Assembly: GCF_009901565.1 (NCBI RefSeq)
Contig: NZ_WXEW01000008.1
Coordinates: forward strand, 248,001-312,000
DNA from: Herbidospora solisilvae
GTDB lineage: Bacteria > Actinomycetota > Actinomycetes > Streptosporangiales > Streptosporangiaceae
Reading direction: 5' to 3'
Length of the DNA stretch: 64,000 nt
This document shows, piece by piece, positions 17,520 through 25,705 of the stretch; the first letter of the stretch is position 1; each line of letters starts with the position of its first letter. The translations under genes and the position numbers were made by a program. The notes beneath the pieces were generated by a model. It made no database searches. It had not been told where the DNA came from and worked only from the letters and a program-made list of their open reading frames with translations.

Positions 17520-18068
17520 ATGACCACTGTCATCTCCTCCACCGTCGCCATCTCCCTGCGACGGCTGTACTTCACCCGCTTCGCCTTCGCCCTCATCTGG
17601 GCCGGCCTGCTGGCCGCAACCGCGTCGAGCCTGACCCCGATCAGCATCGCCCTGCTGGTGCTCTACCCCCTGTTCGACGGCGTCGCCGCCGTCGTCGACG
17701 CCCGCTCTTCGAAGGACAAAGGCCCAACCCTGAGCCTGTACGCCAACATCGCCATCAGCTGGCTGACCGCGGCGGGCCTGGCCGTCGCCACGTCGTCAGG
17801 CATCCCCGCGGTGCTGCGCGTGTGGGGCGCCTGGGCCATCGTGTCGGGTGTCACCCAGCTGGCCGTCGGCGTCATCCGCCGCCACTTGGACGGCCACTGG
17901 CCCATGATCCTGAGCGGCGGCATCTCGGTCGTCGCCGGATCCTCGTTCATCCTGCAAGCCGGTCAGGAGGGCGCATCCCTGCTCAACCTCGCCGGCTACG
18001 CGACTCTGGGCGGCCTGTTCTTCCTCGCCTCGGCCCTCCGCCTCGGCCGAGCCGCGCGAGGCCGCTGA
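17520..18068 (+). CDS. HdeD/DUF308-like integral membrane protein
   Basis: 182 aa from the ATG at 17520, chosen because it follows the operator pair; the open frame upstream runs through the operators. Six hydrophobic helices with short loops, e.g. FAFALIWAGLLAATAS, ISIALLVLYPLFDGVAAVVDA, VWGAWAIVSGVTQLAVGVIRR and GYATLGGLFFLASALRL, match the HdeD/DUF308 pattern. Such proteins are membrane proteins without a settled function. It is the likely regulated target of the divergent TetR repressor. Confidence 0.75.
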   Translation: MTTVISSTVAISLRRLYFTRFAFALIWAGLLAATASSLTPISIALLVLYPLFDGVAAVVDARSSKDKGPTLSLYANIAISWLTAAGLAVATSSGIPAVLRVWGAWAIVSGVTQLAVGVIRRHLDGHWPMILSGGISVVAGSSFILQAGQEGASLLNLAGYATLGGLFFLASALRLGRAARGR

Positions 18069-18402
18069 CGCGGAGTGGCAGGCGTCCCACACGTGATCTG
18101 CGACGGCTACGTACCCGACACCAAGTCGGAACCGCATCGGCCATGGGTTGAGATCGCGGGGGCCAGGCTGTCCAGTTCGGTGATCGAGGATCAGTCGCCC
18201 CCTCCACCACATTGGCTGATGCCACGGGGATCACGCGAAACCACGTGGCCGGCCAGATCGATGAGGACTCCCAGGCATGGTGGCGCTGTTCATGACGAAC
18301 TGGCTGTCATGGAGGCCAACGTCGGCTGGGCGAAGGACAACAAGGTCCTGGCGCGTGCCTCCGGGAGGCCGTCGGGTGAAGGATCGTGGAGCGATCGTCT
18401 GA
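18069..18402. other. Intergenic stretch without a supportable gene
   Basis: About 330 bp. Open frames here have no start with a ribosome-binding site and no recognisable protein. The plus strand contains short gene-like runs interrupted in all frames, so this may be decayed coding sequence, but I cannot name a parent. Confidence 0.4.
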
Positions 18403-18903
18403 TCAGAACTCGGCGCGGGCTATCTGCTCAGCGCAAGCGGCCCGAACCGTGGCGATCAGCTCGGCCTCAGTGCGCCCCCATCCAGCTCCCCATTCCTCAT
18501 CCAGCCCGTAGAGCGCACCGAGCGGAGGCGCAAGCACCTCCTCGGAATAGTCGGTCATGATGACGACTTGCTCGATCATCGAGACCAATCGGCGTTCACT
18601 GAGATCGCCCGAAAGGTAACAGCGCGCCATATCGGCGAGGACGCTTTTCGCGGCGTCGGATATGGACGGCATCACGGTCCCCGTGTCAGCGAGAGCGTCG
18701 GCCAGCACGTCGCGCACCTCATGTGGATCTCGTCCGTCAAAACCCGCGAGAATGCGCAACGTCTCACCATCCATGCCCTGAACGAGCCAATGAGCGGCCC
18801 ACATGGGAACCCGATCGGTAGGCAGGACTCCGAGTGCGCACCAGGCAGCCACCAAATATGGTGCCGGAATCAAGTGTCCCGTATCGTAAGGGGATCCATA
18901 CAT
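18403..18903 (-). CDS. Hypothetical protein (166 aa)
   Basis: 166 aa, helical by eye, acidic, with no membrane segment. MDGETLRILAGFDGRDPHEVRDVLADALAD and a late LYGLDEEWGAGWGRTEAELIATVRAAC are its most regular parts. I do not recognise a family; the size and composition are like many small actinobacterial immunity-type proteins. GC is slightly lower than in the neighbouring metabolic genes. The 18904-19148 stretch upstream has no gene I can support. Confidence 0.5.
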   Translation of the reverse strand: MYGSPYDTGHLIPAPYLVAAWCALGVLPTDRVPMWAAHWLVQGMDGETLRILAGFDGRDPHEVRDVLADALADTGTVMPSISDAAKSVLADMARCYLSGDLSERRLVSMIEQVVIMTDYSEEVLAPPLGALYGLDEEWGAGWGRTEAELIATVRAACAEQIARAEF

Positions 18904-19148
18904 AAGAGCATCGTTTCACGACGGCAGATCCTTTGGACCATCGTTGCAAATGACCCCAGCGGCCGCGCTCGACGGCCGCCTTGACCAGGCTGACGAAGCG
19001 TTCGTCGCGCCCCCGGGTGGCAAGAGGGTCGGCAGAGCAGGAGGAAAGGAGTGACCCTGGCCTCCGCTCCAGATTGATTCCAGGGGACTCTGAACGCCTC
19101 ATCTGGGCGGAATAACGACTGGCCTATCAGAATTCTCAGGGAATTCTC

Positions 19149-19538
19149 GTGATCAGTTCCGCAGACGTGACCGCAGCGCTGAGGCGATTCGGGGTGGTGG
19201 AATGGTGGCGCATCTCGATCGGCCTCGATCCGCGGGACGGACTCCACCGACCGCCCTTGATCGTGTGGCGCTACTCCTCGCCGGGTGACCAGGTCAGGGA
19301 GTTGATTCACCGCACTGTCTCAGGTCTGCCGACCTCTGTCGACTGGGATGTCGACACGTCCGGAAAGAACTGGACGATCATTCCGGAAATATTGCGTCGT
19401 GAATACGCCCGCCACGCAGGGGACTCCTATACCGGAGTATTGGGCGATGTGAAGCGTTCGGATCAGCTGTTCTGCGAAAAGGCGAACCTCGACATGGTGC
19501 TGTTCGTACGCGAACTAAACGACACTGCGGCGTTCTGA
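19149..19538 (+). CDS. Hypothetical protein (129 aa)
   Basis: 129 aa from a GTG at 19149, no signal or TM. The mixed alpha/beta sequence with GVVEWWRISIGLDPRDG and VDWDVDTSGKNWTI gives no family I know. Codon use is less GC-biased than in the core genes around it, suggesting an accessory gene. It ends 54 bp before the TPR gene on the same strand. Confidence 0.45.
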   Translation: MISSADVTAALRRFGVVEWWRISIGLDPRDGLHRPPLIVWRYSSPGDQVRELIHRTVSGLPTSVDWDVDTSGKNWTIIPEILRREYARHAGDSYTGVLGDVKRSDQLFCEKANLDMVLFVRELNDTAAF

Positions 19539-19592
19539 TCCATCCGACCTGGCACGGGACGCGCGTGGAGGGCGCAGGAATAATCTTGTCCG

Positions 19593-20891
19593 GTGTCAGA
19601 CGAACTAAGCCATATGACCGACCTCTGGGACAGGGGATCGTTCACCGAAGCCGCCGCTTTCGTGCGGCGCCTTGGCGCCGCACGTCCCGGAGAGCCACTT
19701 CCCATCCTGCTCCAAGCCCTCATCCACACGCGCCAGGCCGACGCCAGGACCGCACGTGAACTGATCGAGCGCGCCATGGACCTGACCTCGTCCCCAGGCT
19801 CTGACAGCCTGGCTCTCGCCAGCATGATCTTCCGCGAACTGGGCGACACCACTCAGGCCATCTCATACGGCTTGCGTGCGACCACGCTGAAGCCGCATGA
19901 CTGGCAGGGATATGTGGCCTTGGCCCGCGCCGCGGCAGCGGAGCCACTGCGAGGACAGCAGCACGAGGCCGAGCGCGCGGCACGCCGAGCCGTCGCACTC
20001 GCCCCAGGTGAGGCAACCGCCTATCTGGCTCTTGGGGAGGCCCTGCTGGCTTACCCGCCTCAACGCATTGGCACCCGCAAGGAAGGCGTCGAGGCACTGG
20101 AACGCGCCGCAGGATTGGCGCCCGGCAATGCCGAGATCCAGAAGGCGCTGGCTGAGGTTCGTCCGGCCAAGGACGGCAACGCCTGGTTGGGTTGCTTGGC
20201 GTTGCCTGCCATGGTCGCCCTGTTCGTGGCTGGTCACAGAGTCATCGAAATGGCGGGGGACGGTATCGCTCGCTTGCTGCAAATCGACCAGAATCGTCCA
20301 GAGGGCGAGCATTCCTTTCCAGGCTTGCTGATTCTCGTCGTGATGGGAGCCGTGGTCTGGATCCTCGTACGCCTTGTCAGAATCAAGCGGAGAGGTGACC
20401 GGCCGCAGGTGGCGATCGGCAGGAGAAAGGCCCTCTCACGTAACCTGCATCTGGCCGACGAGGAGAGTCTGCGCATCGCGGCCGCCACTGCGGCAACCGT
20501 CGTCTGCATGGTGCCCTTGATCTTGACCGGATCCCTTGCCGCCGAAGCCGCAGCCGGCACGCCCCTGTCTGCGGACGGCGCACTTCTGCCCCTGGTGGGC
20601 GTGGTCGCTTTATCGGTTGTCGGCTGGTCGGCAGTGCGGTGGTGGTTCGGGCCGGGGCAGGTACAACGGGCACTGAGGGTCAGCGGAATCTTGAGGGGCT
20701 GCCTGCTGACCAGCTACGTCATCGTGATCGGTACCGTGCTACTGAGCTGGGCGGAGGTGTCCGACGAGGCGGCATGGACCGCGCTGATGGTGCTGCACTT
20801 CGTGTGGTTCACAGCCGGGCTGGGCCCATTGATCATCGGTGCGCGCCTTGCCCGCCGCCGGGGCAGGAGTGGACGAATTCCTCCCGAGTAA
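19593..20891 (+). CDS. TPR-domain membrane protein
   Basis: 432 aa from a GTG at 19593. The N-terminal 190 residues contain tetratricopeptide-like repeats: HTRQADARTARELIERAM, FRELGDTTQAISYGLRAT and EATAYLALGEALLAYPP. The C-terminal half has about six membrane helices, including LGCLALPAMVALFVAGH, LLILVVMGAVVWILVRLV and LVGVVALSVVGWSAVRWW, and ends in a basic tail. Probable topology is a cytosolic TPR platform on a membrane domain. Function unknown. Confidence 0.65.
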   Translation: MSDELSHMTDLWDRGSFTEAAAFVRRLGAARPGEPLPILLQALIHTRQADARTARELIERAMDLTSSPGSDSLALASMIFRELGDTTQAISYGLRATTLKPHDWQGYVALARAAAAEPLRGQQHEAERAARRAVALAPGEATAYLALGEALLAYPPQRIGTRKEGVEALERAAGLAPGNAEIQKALAEVRPAKDGNAWLGCLALPAMVALFVAGHRVIEMAGDGIARLLQIDQNRPEGEHSFPGLLILVVMGAVVWILVRLVRIKRRGDRPQVAIGRRKALSRNLHLADEESLRIAAATAATVVCMVPLILTGSLAAEAAAGTPLSADGALLPLVGVVALSVVGWSAVRWWFGPGQVQRALRVSGILRGCLLTSYVIVIGTVLLSWAEVSDEAAWTALMVLHFVWFTAGLGPLIIGARLARRRGRSGRIPPE

Positions 20892-21020
20892 CGGACCCAC
20901 GGCCTTCCTGCTCATCTAGGGTCGTCAAGTCCGCCGGCCCGTCGTGTTGAAGGTGGTTTCCGGCTCGTATGCGCATCCCGTAGGAGGCTCCGCAGACTCG
21001 CCTTTGTCGACCGCAGTGAT

Positions 21021-21207
21021 CGGGTGGCCGGAGTTGGTCGAATGGCAGGCCAGGCGAAGCCGTAACAGAAAGGAGCTTTGACGAGCGAAGCGAGGCCTTG
21101 CCAGGGAGCGCGAGGGGGCACGAGCCCCTTAGCAGCGAGTTTCTGGAGGCCGCCCCCAGAAACGAAAGAGTCCAGCGAGGGCGCCAAAGCGCCGAGCAGG
21201 GCTCGCC
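21021..21207. repeat. Repeat R1: tRNA-flank repeat, oldest and most diverged copy
   Basis: Begins CGGGTGGCCGGAG, continues through GGCGAAGCCGTAAC, one GAGCGAAGCGAG, CCAGGGAGCGCGAGGG and CGAAAG, and ends CGAGCAGGGCTCGCCGA directly before an att remnant. The same ordered blocks form R2 (22705-22995) and R3 (24629-24923); R1 has lost about 100 bp of the middle. Confidence 0.75.
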
Positions 21208-21228
21208 GAGAGCGGGAATCGAACCCGA
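21208..21228. repeat. Degenerate att site (tRNA-Gly 3' end with 7-bp deletion)
   Basis: GAGAGCGGG joined directly to AATCGAACCCG. Compared with the intact tRNA 3' end, the seven bases TGACGGG between two GGG triplets are missing, and the match ends after AATCGAACCCG. It has the same orientation and the same upstream flank as the three full 44-bp att copies to the right, so it is the oldest scar of the array. Confidence 0.7.
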
Positions 21229-21545
21229 CCGCGACCGCTCCCGACTCGAGATGCGCCTGGAGAACCTCGAGATTGGTCACAATGATGTTGACGAGTTCCG
21301 GCGGGCGGAGTGGGATGAGCTCCCGCACGAGGATGACAGAAGGTTCGGTCGCGCGACTGTAGGCCAGAAGTGCCCCTAAATCAGTGTCTGCGGACACAAC
21401 CAGCCTTCCGCCCTGTACAGCGAGCTCCATGATCGTCGCGTCTGGAGCACTCGTCGAGTGAAGATCGCGCACGTGGACCGCATTGTGGCCGGCCTTGCTC
21501 AACAGCTCGGCAACACGGGGCGGGAGGTTTTCGTCGACCGGAAGT

Positions 21546-21776
21546 TCACGCTGGCTCACGGAGACTGTAGAAGTGGACATTCGTCGAAGCCGCCGCGTAC
21601 TCAAGCGCCTGCCTGATGTCCTCAAGCTCCAGGTCGGGGTAATCGGAGAGGATCTCGTCAAAGGTCCACCCTCCGGCGACCAGACGTACCAGCGTCTCGA
21701 CGGACATGCGCAGGCCCCGAACGGTCGGCTTGCCTTCGAGCCGCCCAGGCTCAACGGTGATCCGATCGAAGTTCAT
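21546..21776 (-). CDS. DUF433 antitoxin
   Basis: 76 aa from the ATG at 21776 (MNFDRITVEPGRLEGKP). The frame is open upstream but the family starts here. DUF433 pattern: GKPTVRGLRMSVETLVRLVAGG, then a DEILSDYPDLELEDIRQALEYAA winged-helix segment. DUF433 proteins pair with DUF5615/PIN-like toxins, and the next gene downstream (14-bp overlap) is such a toxin. It is probably a DNA-binding antitoxin that neutralises the toxin and represses the operon. Its partner is now truncated. Confidence 0.8.
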   Translation of the reverse strand: MNFDRITVEPGRLEGKPTVRGLRMSVETLVRLVAGGWTFDEILSDYPDLELEDIRQALEYAAASTNVHFYSLREPA

Positions 21777-21885
21777 GGTGTCAGCTCGGCCACAGAGAAT
21801 GGCGGTCTGATGACGCCATCCGACCTTCCCGCCGTCTGAAGTCACTACAGAGGATTGACCTGAGTGACAGGCTTCTGAGGATTGT

Positions 21886-22383
21886 TCACCGGGCGATGCA
21901 CAGTGCGGCGAGGCGTTCCAGGGTGCTCGCCATCTGCGTCTGCCACCATGCGCGCCCGCTGTCCACTTCCGCACGTTTGTCCTCCGGCATACGTGAACCG
22001 TCGAAGATCTCGGTCACGGCCGTCGCCCCAGCCCCGTCAGGTCGCAGGTCGAAGATCCACCGGTGGCCCCATGCGGTCCCGGGCTCGGTGGCGTCCGGGT
22101 GCCCGCGACCGGGTCTCGGCTCCCAGCCGATGCGGCGGTCCGGCTCGAACTCGACGACGTGGTTGTTCATCTCGTAGTCGCCATAGCGCTCGTAGTGCAT
22201 CCGCATCACGAAGACGTCCCCGACGCCCGAGACCGCGGCGTCGCGGACGCAGCCTCGCAGCATCCCCGATCCGTCGAGGTCCGGGTGCCGTCGGGGGTCG
22301 GCCAGGATCCGGAAGATGTCCTCCGCCGGAGCCTTGATGCGCCGGGACACCGCTACCACGGCGTTGTCTGTCGTGCTCGTCAT
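21886..22383 (-). CDS. SRPBCC (START/AHSA1-like) family protein
   Basis: 165 aa from the ATG at 22383. The sequence follows the polyketide-cyclase/SRPBCC fold: VAVSRRIKAPAEDIFRILADPRRHPDLDG, GVGDVFVMRMHYE, NNHVVEFEPDRRIGWEP and a long C-terminal helix after TAVTEIFDGS. Family members bind hydrophobic ligands in a helix-grip pocket. It lies in the oldest module of the tRNA-Gly integration array, upstream of the toxin-antitoxin pair, and is probably cargo. Confidence 0.8.
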   Translation of the reverse strand: MTSTTDNAVVAVSRRIKAPAEDIFRILADPRRHPDLDGSGMLRGCVRDAAVSGVGDVFVMRMHYERYGDYEMNNHVVEFEPDRRIGWEPRPGRGHPDATEPGTAWGHRWIFDLRPDGAGATAVTEIFDGSRMPEDKRAEVDSGRAWWQTQMASTLERLAALCIAR

Positions 22384-22535
22384 CCGCACGCCTCCGTCGA
22401 TCGCAGAGCATGAGCCTGACTCCGGCCTGAACGCTACATCGGGGGTATGACAACGCCTGAGCACGTACGAGCCCCAAGCTGTTTGAAGCAGCCGGGGAAC
22501 ACCAGAGCTCCACCAGAACCCGGATCGCTGCAATC

Positions 22536-22690
22536 TGTTACGACCTGGTGGTGGGGACGAACGGAGACTGGTTCCGCCGGCACTCCGGACGGACGTCAAC
22601 CTCGGGCCGGCCGCCGACTACATCACTGCCGCTCGAAGAGTCTCCGTGAGATGCGGGCAACTCCGTGAGGACTCTCCACTGTCATGACCG
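22536..22690 (+). pseudogene. Decayed copy of the AICE 112-aa gene (30674-31012)
   Basis: Bases 22536-22690 align with 30840-31016: ACGAACGGAGACTGGTT, GGACGTC, CCGCCGACTAC, CGAAGAGTC and GTCATGACCG recur in the same order, with an internal deletion of about 25 bp and substitutions. The upstream half of the gene is absent. It marks this interval as the remains of an older AICE of the same family. Confidence 0.7.
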
Positions 22691-22704
22691 CGAAGGCGCA
22701 ATAG

Positions 22705-22995
22705 CGGGGTGGCCGGAGCTGGTCGAGTGGCTGGCCAGGCGAAGCCGTAACGGAAAATGGATGTACGAGCGAAGCGAGCAGCAGTCCGAGCGAAGCGAGG
22801 CCTTTCCAGGGAGCGCGAGGGGCGAGCCCTTCGCCTGGAACGCGGCGACCCGGAGCGAAGCGACGACGGGGACGCGACAGCGGACCGGGGGAGCGTGAGG
22901 GGGCGAAGCCCCCTGACAGCGGGGGTCTGGGGTCGCCCCCCAGAAATACGAAAGCCCCGCGAAGGCGGTCGTAAGGCCACCGAGCAGGGCTCGCC
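22705..22995. repeat. Repeat R2: tRNA-flank repeat
   Basis: About 290 bp matching R3 (24629-24923) almost throughout: GGTGGCCGGAGCTGGTCGAG, GGCGAAGCCGTAACGGAA, two GAGCGAAGCGAG units, GAGGGGGCGAAGCCCCCTGAC, GGTCTGGGG, CGCCCCCCAGAAATACGAAA and GCCCCGCGAAGG. The last 50 bp form hairpins on the minus strand followed by GGGGCTTTCG, consistent with the tRNA's transcription terminator being carried along with att. Confidence 0.85.
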
Positions 22996-23039
22996 GAGAG
23001 CGGGTGACGGGAATCGAACCCGGGCTGTCAGCTTGGGAA
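22996..23039. repeat. att copy 2 (43/44 identical to the tRNA-Gly 3' half)
   Basis: Same 44-bp segment as 38028-38071, with one change (CCCGCGCTG reads CCCGGGCTG). It runs from the discriminator end of the tRNA through the T arm, variable loop and the 3' side of the anticodon stem. It is the left boundary of the interval that ends at the next att at 24924. Confidence 0.9.
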
Positions 23040-23105
23040 TTGTAGCTATCACGGGCCTTGGACCTTGGGTTGGCTGTGACCGCGGTTGACCCCGCGTCAC
23101 CGGGG

Positions 23106-23127
23106 TTAATGGCACGCTAATGGCACG
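23106..23127. promoter_or_regulatory. Arm-type integrase site (tandem TAATGGCACG)
   Basis: Two tandem copies of TAATGGCACG with an 11-bp period, about 65 bp inside the att at 22996. The same tandem pair occurs at 25063-25084 and at the integrase end of the AICE (37934-37955). They are the expected arm-type binding sites of the element integrase. Confidence 0.65.
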
Positions 23128-23263
23128 ACGATCATCAGAAGCTCCTGCAATGGCGGCCTACGCAGGCGGTGCCCGGCGAATGCCTGGGGGTCCCAACTGG
23201 ACAATTGCAGCCTCGAACTACTGGGCGTCTGCGACTGTCGGTAGCGGCTGGCAGCATGGCGCC

Positions 23264-23836
23264 ATGACTACGCATCCCCTTGACGTTTCCTGGCTCTGCG
23301 GAGAGTACACCGAATATGGCTACAGCTTCATCTACATCCGCGACGCACCCGAGCAGGTAATCACTCGCCTCGGCGGCCGATGGGAGGACTTCACGCCCGG
23401 CCCATTCCCCGGTAACCCCGACCAGTTCCCATTCCCCGGCGACCCGATCGGCATCGCCTCCATCGGCGAATGGTCGTTCATCGTCGAATCTGGCTCGCTT
23501 GGCACCCGCGAAGAAGACGTGCTCCCTTCGCTGTCCAAGGGCACCCGCCTTGTCTCCCAGTTCGCGCTCAGCATCAAAGGCTTGGACTACTTCTACTGGT
23601 TCGAGGACGGCAAGATCAGATTCGGCTTCTGGGCGCAAGAGGGATACATGATGGAGACACCGGACGAACTCGTAGACACCATGGCGGAGATCGACAGGCT
23701 CTATCCCGGGTTACCCTATCTCTACGAAGGACCGGCTTTCTTGCTCGCCGAGCGCCTCACCGGGATAGCACTGACCCGGCAACTGTTGGCAGATTCCACC
23801 TTTTGCTGGGGAGTCGTGCCAGAACCACCCCTATAG
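23264..23836 (+). CDS. DUF6461-like protein
   Basis: 190 aa from the ATG at 23264; the in-frame extension upstream runs back into the att region. The sequence VSWLCGEYTEYGYSFIYIRDAPEQVITRLGG, IASIGEWSFIVESG and the C-terminal ERLTGIALTRQLLADSTFCWGVV match the DUF6461 layout (a pattern common in Streptomyces toxin-associated loci). Soluble, acidic, rich in aromatic residues; plausible as an immunity-type protein, but the family has no assigned function. It is the first gene inside the second array module. Confidence 0.55.
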   Translation: MTTHPLDVSWLCGEYTEYGYSFIYIRDAPEQVITRLGGRWEDFTPGPFPGNPDQFPFPGDPIGIASIGEWSFIVESGSLGTREEDVLPSLSKGTRLVSQFALSIKGLDYFYWFEDGKIRFGFWAQEGYMMETPDELVDTMAEIDRLYPGLPYLYEGPAFLLAERLTGIALTRQLLADSTFCWGVVPEPPL

Positions 23837-24096
23837 CCGTCGCTAATGGCAGGGCAACCAGCCCGTGACCTACGGTCTTGTCGCCGCACTGCGTATACCT
23901 GCCCTACCTGGTCATCCCGTCTGCCATCGCCCTGTCCGAAGGGGAAGCGGGCTACCATGATCATGTCGGGCTCGATCAATGGCTTGCAATATCTGGAGGC
24001 CAAGGCCAGAGCGCACTGCATGATCGAAATCGACGGTCCCTTCTGCCGTGAAGAGAACATGAGAGCTGCGTCTCATTAGGGGGAATGGCGCGACGA

Positions 24097-24552
24097 TCAT
24101 GACTCTGCGCTGGGGCTCTCCTGCCCGGCCATATCCGGCTGTTGACGCAGGCCGTAAAACCGGAAGACCGTTTCACGTTGTCGCTCGATTGAAGCTATCT
24201 CGTGGGGCTGCGCTGGTGCGAACAAGTCGACTTCCTCGGGTGGGTTCCCTGGAGGTTTGGAAGCCAAGACGTATCCGAAGCGGCCGTTGGTGAACTGTCG
24301 GAGCAAGCCTGATGGCCAGACATCCGCTCGTGCTCCTTGGCAGCAAAGGTTGAGGCCTTCGGCTTCCAATCGGCAGCGGAGATCGATGAGGCAATCCAAC
24401 AAGTCCTCGCCCTCTGCATCCATTAGGAGGCTGCGGCACATGAATGTGAGCCGGGCCGGCGCAGAGTCATAGAGCGTGAGGGTCGCCACTGTGGTCTTTC
24501 CCTCGTGGTCGACAACGTCTAGTTCGATGGCTTCCTCGGGGGATGTCTGCAT
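24097..24552 (-). CDS. Small conserved-type hypothetical protein
   Basis: 151 aa. The core GLNLCCQGARADVWPSGLLRQFTNG followed by YVLASKPP and VDLFAP resembles a group of actinobacterial proteins with a CQGAR.DVYPSG signature; I recall no function for them. No TM or signal. GC is lower than in the core genome. It is the second cargo gene of the 22996-24924 module. The interval 23837-24096 contains no other supportable gene. Confidence 0.55.
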   Translation of the reverse strand: MQTSPEEAIELDVVDHEGKTTVATLTLYDSAPARLTFMCRSLLMDAEGEDLLDCLIDLRCRLEAEGLNLCCQGARADVWPSGLLRQFTNGRFGYVLASKPPGNPPEEVDLFAPAQPHEIASIERQRETVFRFYGLRQQPDMAGQESPSAES

Positions 24553-24628
24553 AAACGATCAGCTTAAGGTTCTTAAGGTGCGAGCAGAATCGGCAATCGT
24601 CTCCGCAGACATGACCTGCCGCGGTGGT

Positions 24629-24923
24629 CGGGTGGTCGGAGCTGGTCGGGGGGCCGCCCAGGCGAAGCCGTAACGGAAGAAAAGCTTGAACGAGCGAAGC
24701 GAGCAGCAGCCCGAGCGAAGCGAGGCCTGTCCAGGGAGCGCGAGGGGCGGAGCCCTTCGCAAGGAGCGAAGCGACCCAGAGCGATAGCGATGACGGGCCG
24801 CGAATGCGGACCAGGGGGAGTGTGAGGGGGCGAAGCCCCCTGACAGCGGGGGTCTGGGGGTCGCCCCCCAGAAATACGAAAGCCCCGCGAAGGTGGTCCA
24901 AAGGCCACCGAGCAGGGCTCGCC
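24629..24923. repeat. Repeat R3: tRNA-flank repeat
   Basis: About 295 bp collinear with R2: GGCGAAGCCGTAACGGAA, GAGCGAAGCGAGCAGCAG, CCAGGGAGCGCGAGGGG, GAGGGGGCGAAGCCCCCTGAC, AGAAATACGAAAGCCCCGCG and GGTGGTCCAAAGGCCACC. The last block is a hairpin. It ends exactly at the att at 24924. Confidence 0.85.
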
Positions 24924-24967
24924 GAGAGCGGGTGACGGGAATCGAACCCGCGCTGTCAGCTTGGGAA
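24924..24967. repeat. att copy 3 (44/44 identical to the tRNA-Gly 3' half)
   Basis: Identical over 44 bp to 38028-38071 and 26323-26366. Left boundary of a 1.4-kb module that ends at the AICE attL. Confidence 0.92.
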
Positions 24968-25062
24968 GTGCAGCTATCACGGGCTTGGCACCTCGGGGTC
25001 CCTGGTCAGCGTCGGTCTCGGGACGGTCGCGAGTGGCCGTGGTTGACTCCTCGTTACCGGGG

Positions 25063-25084
25063 TTAATGGCACGCTAATGGCACG
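25063..25084. promoter_or_regulatory. Arm-type integrase site (tandem TAATGGCACG)
   Basis: Identical tandem pair to 23106-23127, at a similar distance inside its att. The preceding bases (GTTGAC, CCGGGG) are also shared between the two modules. Confidence 0.65.
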
Positions 25085-25113
25085 GTCTCCGAGCTCACCT
25101 GCAGGGTCGCCGC

Positions 25114-25576
25114 TCAGGGGAGCTGGGGTCGGAGGGCAAGCCAGTGATCGATTTCCTCCCGAATCCCTGCGTCCGCAAGATGCATGCGGATGATGCCGGC
25201 GGGGGCAAGCAGGTTCTTGCACCGCCGCAGGTTGAGGATCTCCAACTCGGGGCGCTGCCTCCACTGACAGGACCACTCCTCGGCCTGTTCCCGTCCGAGC
25301 GGCAGAGCTTGGAGGATGTCTGCTCCGAGGGTGTCGGGGTTCCATAGGGGATCGTCGTATGCACCCAGGTTCGTGATCACCCAAGCACACAGATTGAACC
25401 CCGCTTACATCGGCGGTTGCTCGATCCAGCCCTTCACCCTGGGCGCGCTCCAAGGCGTAGAGGGCGGTTTCAGCCCACATCCGTCGTCCCTCGCCTTGGT
25501 CCGGGTTATAGGCGTAGAGCTGATTGGCCTCCCACACCGCCAGCCAGTGGTCAATCAAGGAGCGGTCCTCGGCCAT
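25114..25576 (-). pseudogene. Hypothetical gene with a frameshift in a G run
   Basis: Two minus-strand frames join into one plausible protein of about 153 aa. The first starts at 25576 (MAEDRSLIDHWLAVWEANQ) and runs to about TADVSG. The second continues NLCAWVITNLGAYDD and ends at 25114 (REEIDHWLALRPQLP). The switch is at GCGGGGTTC: deleting one G restores a single frame (VSG-FNLCAW). So it is a one-base frameshift, either real decay or a sequencing error. The family is not recognised; small, acidic and helical, like the neighbouring cargo genes. Confidence 0.55.
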
Positions 25577-25705
25577 GAACGGAGTCTGGCACGTGCACCG
25601 CGCCGCCCTGCCTGATCATCCGGCCGGTCGATAACTACAACCAGCGGAGCAGGCTTCCCCGTTTCAGACTTCGACGAGGCCACCTCTGCGGGGTAGCGTG
25701 CGGCC

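Larger units (their letters stand above)
20912..21559 (-). pseudogene. DUF5615 PIN-like toxin, 3' end replaced at an att site
   Basis: From the GTG at 21559 the frame reads as a DUF5615 PIN-like toxin: LPVDENLPPRVAELL, AGHNAVHVRDL, VVSADTDLGALLA (catalytic acidic residues present) and VILVRELIPLRPPELV. After ESGAVAV the family match ends. The following codons GFDSR are the tRNA T-arm sequence of the att remnant at 21208-21228, and the frame then runs on through the repeat to 20912. The last 15-20 family residues are therefore missing and replaced by about 100 junk residues. The start overlaps the DUF433 antitoxin by 14 bp. Confidence 0.7.

Noticed and set aside
18764-19102. 112-aa minus-strand frame overlapping the start of the 166-aa gene
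   Set aside because: A short stretch (DERFVSLVKAAVERGRWGHLQRW) looks protein-like, but the rest does not and it overlaps a better gene. It is at most a remnant.
21083-24730. Recurrent GAGCGAAGCGAG units as a CRISPR array
   Set aside because: The units are short, unevenly spaced and part of a longer duplicated flank repeat. There are no regular spacers and no cas genes.
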